Notes under the pieces: model-generated | What the model was told of the DNA's origin: nothing | Seen by the model: the letters and a program-made list of their open reading frames with translations, nothing else | The model's database searches: none | DNA from: an uncultured Lachnospiraceae bacterium | Lineage (GTDB): Bacteria > Bacillota > Clostridia > Lachnospirales > Lachnospiraceae | Length of the DNA stretch: 64,000 nt | Assembly: GCA_910586315.1 (NCBI GenBank) | Contig: CAJUIP010000001.1 | Location: forward strand, 111,814 to 175,813 | Direction: 5' to 3' | Made by a program: the position numbers and the translations under genes | In this document: positions 17,642 to 25,658 of the stretch, piece by piece | How the letters are laid out: the number at the start of each line of letters is the position of its first letter | Position numbering within the stretch: the first letter of the stretch is position 1

Positions 17642-18639
17642 GTTAGGTTGCGGACGTAGTCTGCTGTATGTTATAATTCATTTCAGATACCTCTCTGTTT
17701 AATAAGATTTTTTACTAACCGTCCAAAGTCGGTAATCTTATTTTACACTGAGGTATTCTTTTCTCAACCTTCTTTCTTGAGATTCCCTATATTTGAATTA
17801 TACAGGAAGCTCCTGATTTGCTCACGCTAGGCGCAGATGCGATCTGCCTGCCAAACATGTGCAATACATAGTGCTTGATAATGATGTCTTTATAGTTGAG
17901 CATACATTACCCTCCTCATAAATGTATTTACCGAAAAATCGGTATGCTCACATTATGAAGGAGGGTCATTTTCAATGTAAGTAAAAACTGGTCGCTTACT
18001 ACGCAAGCCGGCCGTTAAGCTCCGCACTATGGCCGTTCTGCTCCGCAAAACTGGCCGTCAGAGGTCGCCATTTGCAAAGTACGCCAAAAATCCGAAAGGA
18101 GCCCGAGAACAAAAGGAATCCTTCTGGATTTTTCTATACATAGAGCGAGAGTATCACTCGATCATCTGATTTGATGATTTTGCGGCCCCCCCCCTGTATA
18201 GGGCTGTCTATTTCTCGATAGCCCCTTACTATTGAAGGACATTTAAATTATATTTTAGGGACATTGAAAAATGGATATACGATTTTTGGTACAATATTAT
18301 TAAAACTTCGCTGAAAAGCTGTTGATTGATGAGTTTGTTGCATATAGTTCTTAAAAATGTAAAAGTCAATATTTAAATGTATAAATGCACATTTGTATTT
18401 TACCTTTTACAAAAATCATATAAAAATAGATAAAATCAATAGATGATTGCGAAACAGGTCTGTCATTATGCAGTCAGAAGGAGCAGAAACTGGTTTATCC
18501 AAGCAGTGTACCGAAGAAAACGGATGGGAATGCAGAAAATCCTGTGTTGAAAGATAAGCAGATGGAAAAAAGGGCGCACTGATACCGGGGAAAGTAGAAA
18601 TCTCTTTTGAGAGTGGTAAGTCCTATGTAGAAATTTGCA
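17642..18639. other. About 1 kb without recognisable genes
   Basis: No open frame of coding character was found. The interval holds TTACCCTCCTCATAAATG and CATTATGAAGGAGGGT (about 17907-17968), arms of an imperfect 60-bp palindrome that may be a terminator; a copy of a 115-bp interspersed repeat (18075-18195); a poly-C tract of 9 near 18187; and AT-rich DNA leading to transposase remnants. It looks like layered mobile-element debris. Confidence 0.5.
18075..18195. repeat. 115-bp interspersed repeat with hairpin, copy 1
   Basis: AAAGTACGCCAAAAATCC through TAGAGCGAGAGTATCACTCG and TGATGATTTTGCGGC recurs in diverged form at 49680-49795. It contains the inverted pair AAAATCCGAAAGGA / TCCTTCTGGATTTT. 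Confidence 0.6.
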
Positions 18640-19276
18640 TCAGGCGATTAATGGTTTTAAACTTCGGATGCATTGATGCCGATTTATTTTATCGGCAAGA
18701 ATCACCCCGACCAGCTGTGTGATACCCACTAAGAGCAGGTCGGCATGAAGTGTCTTTTCATTTTGGATTTTGTGCCCAGCAAACCCAAAGCTGTCTTTGA
18801 AATGATTGATGGAGTGCTCCACAGTAGTCCGGATTTTATAGGTTGCCTCTCATTCGGCAGTTCCACGCAGGGTACCTGAAAAAGACCTGCGGGCAGATGA
18901 ACTTATAGCGGGCAACACCGCTTCTGAGTCTGCCTATACTTTCCGGTTTCATGGGAAGGCATGGAGTTGTAAGCAGCTTTATAAGGGGCATAGTCATATC
19001 GGGAACCTTGTCAAAGCCGCAGAATTCGCGAAGATGACGCGAATAGCGGAGAAAGACAAGAGGTAGGGAATCCGTAGGGATGGAAAAAATCCACTGGATG
19101 ATGAGTGTCCATAAAAAGGCATTCAAAGGGTATTTACGGGTTTTGCCCGTTGATTTATAGAAATGCTTCCAGAAGGAAGCGGGAACAATTTCATCGAGAT
19201 CAATGTGCTGTTGTAAGAAAGACAGGAACTGAGGTTTGTCGGGTTCATAAATTTCCTGGCAGTCCGAAAAAATCAA
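18640..19276 (-). pseudogene. DDE transposase remnant with internal deletion
   Basis: The minus strand from 19276 encodes an intact-looking N-terminus (MIFSDCQEIYEPDKPQFLSF and FLWTLIIQWIFSIPTDSL), then loses similarity near residue 95. The C-terminus reappears in another frame at 18822-18640 (EHSINHFKDSFGFAGHKIQN and LLLVGITQLVGVILADKI). Both belong to one IS4/IS1182-like DDE transposase from which several hundred central codons are missing. It forms the left border of the AT-rich biosynthetic operon. Confidence 0.65.
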
Positions 19277-19353
19277 GTGTACGAGGTTAGTAAAAACAAG
19301 TTGATAATAGCATTATTTGCTTTCATCATCGCAGATGTTGAATGGAGAGTATT

Positions 19354-20409
19354 ATGAATAAAATATTACCTATAACAACTCCTATAATAGATTGCTATCC
19401 AGATATGGCAAATATGTTTTCTGTATTGAATTGTTATGATTTGCCCAAAAAATGGATACTAAACAACTTTATACAGATTGTCTATAGACGGGATGAAAAA
19501 AACTCATTTGGAAGTTTTCTGGATTTAATGAGGACTGGAAATGATATAACAATATATCAACATTGTCCTTATTTAGATGTGAATTTAATGGATAAGAGTT
19601 TTGAAAGAAATATATTTGGCGATATTTTTCAATTTATTCAATTTTGCTTAAAGAATAATTATTATATTCAAATGTATATTAACAAAAAATATATTTCAGC
19701 TGCAGAGGATATTAATTTTGATTTTATGCATGAAGTATTTGTTTATGGTATTGATCAGGATAATTCTATTATATATTTATCGGATTTTTATCGGGGAAAA
19801 TATAAACGAATCTTATGCCCATTTGAAGAGTTTGAGAATGCATATCTTAATAGCTTTAAAGACAATGTATACTATCGTTCTGCAATATATTTTGATTATC
19901 CACATATGGTTAAATACAATATGGACAAAATAATTCTTTTTAAATATGTGGCCCACGAATTGTATGATAGTGATTATAGCCGGGTTAGGAGGCAAATATG
20001 TGATTATATTGAATGTAAGAACAGCCAAAATGATATTGAAAATTCGTATATTGCATCAGGATATAGATTTTACTATGGATTAGACTTTTATGATCAACTA
20101 ATTTTGGATATAAAGGAAAGAGAATTCGATATTAGAAAACCTTATGTATTGTTATCGCATAAAAGAATCTTGAGGTTAGTCATTAAAGAAATGGAAAACG
20201 TGGGCAATATTAGTCAAGATAATGAAAAGATGTTACAGTTAAAATTAGATGCACTTATACTTAGTTTTGAAAAAATCTATAGGAGGTATGTAAAGATAAG
20301 TTTAAAAAGAGAAGTGAAGGAAAAAGAAGTGATAGATTTATGTAACTATTATGCTAAATTAAAAGAGTTAGATTGGATGTTTATGAAAGATGTTGTGGAT
20401 ATCTTGTAA
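19354..20409 (+). CDS. BtrH-like acyltransferase / cysteine-peptidase-fold protein, first gene of the operon
   Basis: 351 residues from ATG 19354, preceded by GGAGAGTATT; an ATG four codons earlier overlaps that site. The N-terminal half has the layout of the butirosin BtrH N-terminal domain family: ITTPIIDCYPDMANMFSVLN with a possible nucleophilic Cys near residue 13 or 25, a central DVNLMDKSF, then HEVFVYGIDQDNSIIYLSDF with the conserved His and Asp, and a PFEEFENAY helix. BtrH transfers an acyl group from the BtrI acyl carrier protein to an aminoglycoside amine. The C-terminal half is helical and unrecognised. Next downstream is an acyl carrier protein gene, and a second BtrH-like gene lies at 23878. 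Family membership is judged by eye; acyl transfer is inference. Confidence 0.55.
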   Translation: MNKILPITTPIIDCYPDMANMFSVLNCYDLPKKWILNNFIQIVYRRDEKNSFGSFLDLMRTGNDITIYQHCPYLDVNLMDKSFERNIFGDIFQFIQFCLKNNYYIQMYINKKYISAAEDINFDFMHEVFVYGIDQDNSIIYLSDFYRGKYKRILCPFEEFENAYLNSFKDNVYYRSAIYFDYPHMVKYNMDKIILFKYVAHELYDSDYSRVRRQICDYIECKNSQNDIENSYIASGYRFYYGLDFYDQLILDIKEREFDIRKPYVLLSHKRILRLVIKEMENVGNISQDNEKMLQLKLDALILSFEKIYRRYVKISLKREVKEKEVIDLCNYYAKLKELDWMFMKDVVDIL

Positions 20410-20471
20410 TTTAATCAATGCTAGCTAGAACCTAGACAACAATAATCATTGATGAAGCGGAGAAAATAATT

Positions 20472-20699
20472 ATGAATGGAACGGAAGAAATAGTTTTAAA
20501 TATAGCAATACGAGTGCTTAATAATACCTATTTAACTTTAGACGACATTATATTTGATGAGAAAATGGATTCTTTAATGTATTTAAATTTAATAGTTGAA
20601 TTGGAAGAAGCATTTGGCATAGAAATAGAAGATGAAGTTTTATTTTCTGACCAAATAGAAAGTTTACGTGATTTGATAGAGATTATATCTATAAACTAA
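20472..20699 (+). CDS. Acyl carrier protein 1
   Basis: 75 residues, acidic, with a GCGGAGAA ribosome binding site. The segment FDEKMDSLMYLNLIVELEEA contains the DSL motif whose Ser (residue about 30) would carry 4'-phosphopantetheine, followed by the usual helix II and FGIEIEDE. It is short for an ACP but complete in its four-helix pattern. It sits between a BtrH-like protein and a degraded gene, upstream of a second carrier protein and an AMP-forming ligase. It probably tethers an acyl or aminoacyl intermediate of the pathway. Confidence 0.85.
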   Translation: MNGTEEIVLNIAIRVLNNTYLTLDDIIFDEKMDSLMYLNLIVELEEAFGIEIEDEVLFSDQIESLRDLIEIISIN

Positions 20700-20739
20700 A
20701 TTTCGTTTGAAGGAAACCCAATATGAGTAGTTGTGAAAA

Positions 20740-21180
20740 AGTTTAGTAAAATAGAATTTTACTATGATTATGTGCGTTATAATGGGAGGAGCCTTTAAAA
20801 CGCTTTTACTCAGTATAAATGTTTTGAGCAGTATTCATTAGTACATAGTGAACGGATTGAACGTGATGTTTGGATCCCCCCAATATGTTCACATAGAAAT
20901 AGGCTGTATGAGACAAGGATAAACTACACCATGTAAAAATCAGTAGTTTGCTTGAATTGGTAGAAAATTGGTATAACCGAATGAGTCAAGTACATGGAAT
21001 TACTGATATCAGGTAACAAAGTTTCCGTTAGAAATACATGCTAGTCTTTGGGGGGGGGAGGTTAAGAACCACTATAAATTAGTGGAACATGATCTACATA
21101 AGAAGTTAAATGAAGGAGGTCGAATATGTCTCTTTAATGCTTTGGCCTTAGTCTGTTAAAGCTTTTATAATACATCAGGT
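20740..21180 (+). pseudogene. Decayed gene inside the biosynthetic operon
   Basis: Coding-like stretches appear in successive frames with stops and shifts: about 20813-20936 (EQYSLVHSERIERDVWIPPI then CSHRNRLYETRINYTM), 20937-21017 (KISSLLELVENWYNRMSQVH), and about 21036-21158 (IHASLWGGEVKNHYKLVEHD then LNEGGRICLFNAL). Joined, they give a protein segment of about 110 residues needing two frame corrections. I do not recognise the family. A G9 tract at 21050-21058 lies in the last piece. It fills a 560-bp gap in an otherwise tightly packed operon, so a pathway gene has probably been lost here. Confidence 0.5.
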
Positions 21181-21296
21181 CAATGTTATAAAGATTAATA
21201 ACTAAAAGTCTACTACATCTGAATTTATTATGAAATAGTATAAAAAGAAAGGAAAGTATGGTTATTTATTTCTTAAATAATCGTATAGGGGAAAAT

Positions 21297-21548
21297 ATGG
21301 ATAAATATGAAATTGAAAAAAAGATAAAAGAAGCTTGGCTAGTAGTCGATCCTGAAATTGATATTCACACTATTCCATTAAATAAGGATTTGGCGGAAGT
21401 TGGTGTGGATTCAATTCAACTAATGGAGTTTATGCTAGAAATTGAAGAAATATTAGACATAACATTTGATGAAAAATTGGACTTAAAAACCTTGTATTGC
21501 ATGGAAAGGCTGATTAACTTTATTTATGAAAATTATGAAGAGTTGTAA
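21297..21548 (+). CDS. Acyl carrier protein 2
   Basis: 83 residues from ATG 21297, preceded by TAGGGGAAA; an in-frame ATG at 21258 also has a fair site but would add 13 residues not typical of the family. DLAEVGVDSIQLMEFMLEIE contains the DSI phosphopantetheine-attachment motif, followed by ILDITFDE and a C-terminal helix. It is closer to canonical ACPs than the protein at 20472. The downstream AMP-ligase gene overlaps its 3' end by 23 bases, strongly suggesting that the ligase loads this carrier. Confidence 0.9.
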   Translation: MDKYEIEKKIKEAWLVVDPEIDIHTIPLNKDLAEVGVDSIQLMEFMLEIEEILDITFDEKLDLKTLYCMERLINFIYENYEEL

Positions 21549-22980
21549 TGTTAAGGAAGAATTCTGGAGTTGTTTTACCGATTATGGAAGCAAGATATTT
21601 ATAACTGATAGTAAGAACTATCGGCTTTCTTACTTGGAAGAGTTAGAGGCTATTTCTAATATGATTCAAGAACTGCAGAATATTGGGATAGAGTCTAAAA
21701 TGAATGTAGTACTCTTATTTGAAAAAAATTCATGGATGTATGTGACTCTTTTATTGACACTTTGGAAAATGGATGTAACTTGTACAATTGCGTCACATTT
21801 ATCACAAATAGAAGAACATGATGCCCAATGGATTTTATCGGATCATATCTTAGAAAATAGAAATGGCAAATTACAATATGTAAAAAATGGTATCTATTTT
21901 TACAAAATAAGCAATGGAAGAAGTGCTCCATATGAATTTCAAAATGCATGGTTGGTATTAGCGACTTCAGGAACCACAAATAAATCAAAGTGGGTATACT
22001 TGACAGGAGAAGCGCTTTTGTCGACTACATATGCAATTAAAGATTATTTGCAGACTAAAGAAAGAGATGTTTTTTATGCATTAAAATATTTGGGACACAT
22101 TTCTTCGATAACAACAGATTTCTTGCTTTCAATTATTTCAGGAGGTGTGTTAGTCATAAATACGGAAGCATTTAATTTGCCGAGCATTGTGGGGCAAATT
22201 GTGAAGGAGCATGTGTCTGTATTAACCCTTGTGCCTTCGTTGCTAGAGTACATGATTAATGATAGATATTATGCAAAGCTATCAGGTATTAAAAAAATCT
22301 CTTTAGTAGGAGGCCCTACGAAAAAGCAATTGATTGATGAAGTAAAAAAGAAATTGCCAGAGACGCAAATCTATATTGGATATGGATTAACTGAAGCTTC
22401 TTCTAGACTGACTTATTTGCCGCCATCATTGGTTTATAATAAACCCAACTCTATTGGAAAAGCAATCAAATCTGTAGAAATTAATTTGATAGACTCTCTT
22501 GGGAAGAAAATTAATGCTCCTAATACAGTAGGAGAAATTGTTGCAAAGAGTCCGGGAATAATGATTGGTTATAGAATTGATGGTAGATTTATAAAACACA
22601 TTGACGAATGTTTACATACAAATGATTTGGCATATTTCGATGAGGAAGGGGATTTATTTCATTATGGAAGAAAGGATGAAGTTTTAGTTGTTAATGGAAT
22701 AAACATCTCCCCTATACTAATTGAAGAAGAGATAATGAAGTTAGAGTATGTACGTGATTGTGTCGTATGCAAAGAATTGGAATCAAAAATAGGAGATAAA
22801 TTGATGGCATTGGTAGTCTTACATGAGGACTTTCCGGTTACAGTCCACGATATGAGAGCTACCTTAAGAAAAGTGCTCCCATCAACATATATTCCTAAGA
22901 GAATTATTAAAGTAAGGGAAATTCCAAAGACAGAAAGGGGTAAAGTGTCGAGAAAAAAGATTGCAGAGAATTTTCGTTAG
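21526..22980 (+). CDS. AMP-forming acyl/aminoacyl ligase (ANL superfamily)
   Basis: 484 residues with the ANL core motifs: the phosphate loop ATSGTTNKSKW near residue 145, GYGLTEASSR (A5) near 285, LHTNDLAYFDEEGDLFHYGR (A7/A8 hinge Asp) near 365, and PKTERGKVSRKK (A10 catalytic Lys) at the C-terminus. The enzyme adenylates a carboxylic acid with ATP and transfers it to a thiol, here presumably the phosphopantetheine of carrier protein 2 whose gene it overlaps. The specificity pocket cannot be read reliably; the family resembles the ligases of carrier-protein and exosortase-A-type clusters. Start ATG 21526 or 21535 are both possible. Confidence 0.88.
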   Translation: MKIMKSCNVKEEFWSCFTDYGSKIFITDSKNYRLSYLEELEAISNMIQELQNIGIESKMNVVLLFEKNSWMYVTLLLTLWKMDVTCTIASHLSQIEEHDAQWILSDHILENRNGKLQYVKNGIYFYKISNGRSAPYEFQNAWLVLATSGTTNKSKWVYLTGEALLSTTYAIKDYLQTKERDVFYALKYLGHISSITTDFLLSIISGGVLVINTEAFNLPSIVGQIVKEHVSVLTLVPSLLEYMINDRYYAKLSGIKKISLVGGPTKKQLIDEVKKKLPETQIYIGYGLTEASSRLTYLPPSLVYNKPNSIGKAIKSVEINLIDSLGKKINAPNTVGEIVAKSPGIMIGYRIDGRFIKHIDECLHTNDLAYFDEEGDLFHYGRKDEVLVVNGINISPILIEEEIMKLEYVRDCVVCKELESKIGDKLMALVVLHEDFPVTVHDMRATLRKVLPSTYIPKRIIKVREIPKTERGKVSRKKIAENFR

Positions 22981-22993
22981 AAGGAGGAACGTT

Positions 22994-23878
22994 ATGCGTG
23001 CATCAGTAATAATTCCTGTTTTTAATCAAAGTAAACAGTTAAATGTAACACTAAGGGCATTGGAAAATCAAGAGTTAAGTGATGGTTATTGTTTTGATGT
23101 CATTGTAATAGATGATGGGTCGCATATACCCATTAGTAATTATGTCGTTAAAGATAAATATTCGTTTGACTTGCAAATTGTTTCGCAAAAAAATATGGGG
23201 CGTTCAGCCGCCAGAAATGCCGGTGTATCTTTAGCCAAATCAGATATAATTATTTTTTGTGACAGTGATAGATTTCCGGATACGAGGTTTGTTCAAAAGC
23301 ATTTAGATGCACATAAAGATAATATATTTACAGTTGCAATTGGTTTGGTGAAAGAAGTCTATGTATCGGACATTGAAAGAGTACTTTTAAAGCTACACGA
23401 AAACAAGGATTATTATATGAAAAAATCGCACATTCCGGCATATTGCAGAAGTGTGTATGAAATATATGATACTAATGGTAAAACTAATTCGGGAATCCCA
23501 TGGGTCAGCACTTTTTCAGGGAATATGTCAATATCTAAGAAGAGTTTTGATATGGTAAATGGATTTGATTTGATGTTTTCTGAATGGGGATTAGAGCATT
23601 TTGATCTGGGCTATAGATTGTGGAAAAGCGGATGCATTTTCCTAAAAAATGATGCAACAAATTTTCATATATCACATCGTAGAAATTTAGTTGAAATGAA
23701 TAGAAATATCAAATCATCAATAGCATATATGATAGAAAAGTATCAAGATACCAATATTCAATTGTTTGGTCGATTCATGCTGGAGGGATATCCATTGCAA
23801 CTTGTGGAAATTAATAAGAATGCCGAATGGATAAAACGAGTGGATAGAAATATTATATTTCACATTGGAGATATTTAA
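22994..23878 (+). CDS. Family 2 glycosyltransferase
   Basis: 294 residues from ATG 22994, which has AAGGAGG 7 bases upstream. The GT-A fold is evident: RASVIIPVFNQSKQLNVTLR, then VIVIDDGSH near residue 40, RSAARNAGVSLAKSDIIIFC followed by DSDRF (the metal-binding DxD) near 95, and FSGNMSISKKSFDMVNGFD near 185. A SEWGLEHFDLGYRLW segment resembles the ED-type catalytic acidic region of polypeptide-GalNAc/chondroitin-type GT2 enzymes. It would transfer a sugar from a nucleotide donor to the pathway intermediate. Its stop overlaps the next start (TAATG). A second GT2 enzyme lies at 30058. Confidence 0.9.
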   Translation: MRASVIIPVFNQSKQLNVTLRALENQELSDGYCFDVIVIDDGSHIPISNYVVKDKYSFDLQIVSQKNMGRSAARNAGVSLAKSDIIIFCDSDRFPDTRFVQKHLDAHKDNIFTVAIGLVKEVYVSDIERVLLKLHENKDYYMKKSHIPAYCRSVYEIYDTNGKTNSGIPWVSTFSGNMSISKKSFDMVNGFDLMFSEWGLEHFDLGYRLWKSGCIFLKNDATNFHISHRRNLVEMNRNIKSSIAYMIEKYQDTNIQLFGRFMLEGYPLQLVEINKNAEWIKRVDRNIIFHIGDI

Positions 23879-24741
23879 TGGCTTTAGAAAGATGGTTGGA
23901 TTGTAAATATGAAAAAATTTTACTTTTGAATCCAAAGATAAATCAAACGCTTCTTTTGTTAAATCGTTGGGGGATAGAGGCTCATATTGATTCAAATGGA
24001 ATAAAGTTAAACTATGATAAAGAAGAGGAAACGTTTCAAAAATTGTTGGATTTTTACCACATAACGTGTTTTGAGAATGATGGGGTAGAAGCGATAAATA
24101 GTAGCACTCCTGTTATACTGCCGTGCGATTTGTATTATATGCCTTACGCAAAAGAATATTATCGCAAGAAGCATGGAATACATTATATTGTTATTGAAAA
24201 AAAATGTTTAAATGGAGATTGGATTGTATTTGATGATAATCCTCAATGGCATGATACATTATCGAGTGAAATATTATTACAGGCATATACGGAGGTTCAA
24301 TTATTAGCTAATGAGAGCTTAAAAGGTGAAAGGTATGTATGTCTGGATAATGATTCAATAAAAACAAAGGAAGAGGAATGGTTATTTATATGCGATAATG
24401 TTACATCTCCATGTTTGTCGGACTTTTTGATGGAAATTTTAGATCGAGACGATTCCATTGTGAGTAAAGTGAAAGATATTAGTAAATTGTTTTTACAATG
24501 TAAAAAGCTATATGCATTACCCATTTTTTGTAATCGAATACGTGTCTATTTAAATATAATAAAGAACATTGAGCAATTAGAGCTTACTGCATTTGAATAT
24601 GCAGAACAATGGACAATATTAACCGGACTATCGTTTCATTATCTACAGAGAGAATATCAAATTAATTGGACGCGAATAGAAAATAGAATATTTGCTATTC
24701 GGGAATTAGAGAAACAAATTGCAGAATTAATGATACCATAG
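23878..24741 (+). CDS. BtrH-like acyltransferase / cysteine-peptidase-fold protein, second copy
   Basis: 287 residues, translationally coupled to the preceding glycosyltransferase. The core STPVILPCDLYYMPYAKEYY (residue about 85; Asp-Leu-Tyr-Tyr-x-Pro) is followed by HGIHYIVIEKK with a conserved His, then DWIVFDDNPQWHDTLSSEIL and an LQAY helix. This is the BtrH N-terminal domain pattern (DxxYxPY, HxIVV, D, then a Ser/Ala helix). It is only remotely like the protein at 19354, so the pair may handle different acyl donors or steps. Enzymes of this type move an acyl group from an ACP thioester to an amine. Assignment by motif order, not by search. Confidence 0.55.
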   Translation: MALERWLDCKYEKILLLNPKINQTLLLLNRWGIEAHIDSNGIKLNYDKEEETFQKLLDFYHITCFENDGVEAINSSTPVILPCDLYYMPYAKEYYRKKHGIHYIVIEKKCLNGDWIVFDDNPQWHDTLSSEILLQAYTEVQLLANESLKGERYVCLDNDSIKTKEEEWLFICDNVTSPCLSDFLMEILDRDDSIVSKVKDISKLFLQCKKLYALPIFCNRIRVYLNIIKNIEQLELTAFEYAEQWTILTGLSFHYLQREYQINWTRIENRIFAIRELEKQIAELMIP

Positions 24742-24784
24742 TTTTAGAAATATGTATAAATTAGAAATACGAGGAGATTTACTA

Positions 24785-25639
24785 ATGAAAAGAATGAAGG
24801 CTTTAGAGTTTCCGAAATCAGTACTTATTGAAACATGCTCGCTTTGCAACGGAGAATGCAAATTCTGTCCATATAAGAAATATAGAGGAGATAATAGTAT
24901 TGAAATTCTTCCGATGGATATTATAAAAAACCTTTTGGACGAGCTGAAAGTGCATAAGATAGAGCGATTAACTTTATTTGCAAATAATGAACCATTAGTT
25001 GATTCAAGAATTGTAAATATTATTCGAAAATCCAGAGAAATTTTAAGGAATGTTGAAATTACGTTGAGTACCAATGGCAGATTATTGACAAAAGATCTTG
25101 CAATAAATTTGTATAAGGCTGGCTTAAGTGTTCTCTATGTTAGCATTCCTACATTGGATTTGAAGATATATAAAGAATTAATGGGTTATGACCTGGATTT
25201 TGTTTTGAATAATATACGCGATATTTTGACAACAGATGCCAAAAACATGATTAGAATTGCAGTGCCACAAACATATGGATTTAGTGATAAAGATTTTCGT
25301 GTTTTTAATGAGCAATATGGAGTGAAGTATTCGTCCTGGCCAATAGAGTATAAGAAATCTTGGGGAATATTTGATTTTGAAGAGATGTCTGGGGGAAATA
25401 ACTTATGTTCTAGAGTTAAGGCATGTGATCGTCCGTTGGATCAGGCAGTTATTTTGGCAGATGGATCGATGGTATTATGCTGCAGAGACTGGAACCGAGA
25501 GGCAATTATTGGCAATGTAAAAGAATCTTCAATAGAACAACTATGGAAATCATCTAAAATGATGGAATATCAAAAGAAAATAATAGAAAACAATTATAAA
25601 GAAATCAAACTGTGTTCTGATTGTAGTGAAGCACTTTGA
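24785..25639 (+). CDS. Radical SAM enzyme with SPASM-type C-terminus
   Basis: 284 residues from ATG 24785, preceded by CGAGGAG. The [4Fe-4S]/SAM motif CNGECKFC (C-x3-C-x2-C) is near residue 25, followed by FANNEPLVDSRI and TLSTNGRLL, the usual TIM-barrel SAM contacts. The C-terminus has a second Cys set: LCSRVKACDRP, ILADGSMVLCCRDW, GNVKESSIEQLW and LCSDCSEAL, a SPASM/twitch domain that holds auxiliary Fe-S clusters. SPASM enzymes include BtrN (dehydrogenase of butirosin synthesis) and peptide-modifying maturases. In this sugar/carrier-protein setting an oxidation, epimerisation or dehydration of a sugar or cyclitol is plausible but unproven. Confidence 0.87.
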   Translation: MKRMKALEFPKSVLIETCSLCNGECKFCPYKKYRGDNSIEILPMDIIKNLLDELKVHKIERLTLFANNEPLVDSRIVNIIRKSREILRNVEITLSTNGRLLTKDLAINLYKAGLSVLYVSIPTLDLKIYKELMGYDLDFVLNNIRDILTTDAKNMIRIAVPQTYGFSDKDFRVFNEQYGVKYSSWPIEYKKSWGIFDFEEMSGGNNLCSRVKACDRPLDQAVILADGSMVLCCRDWNREAIIGNVKESSIEQLWKSSKMMEYQKKIIENNYKEIKLCSDCSEAL

Positions 25640-25658
25640 TTTTCAATAGGTGAATTTT

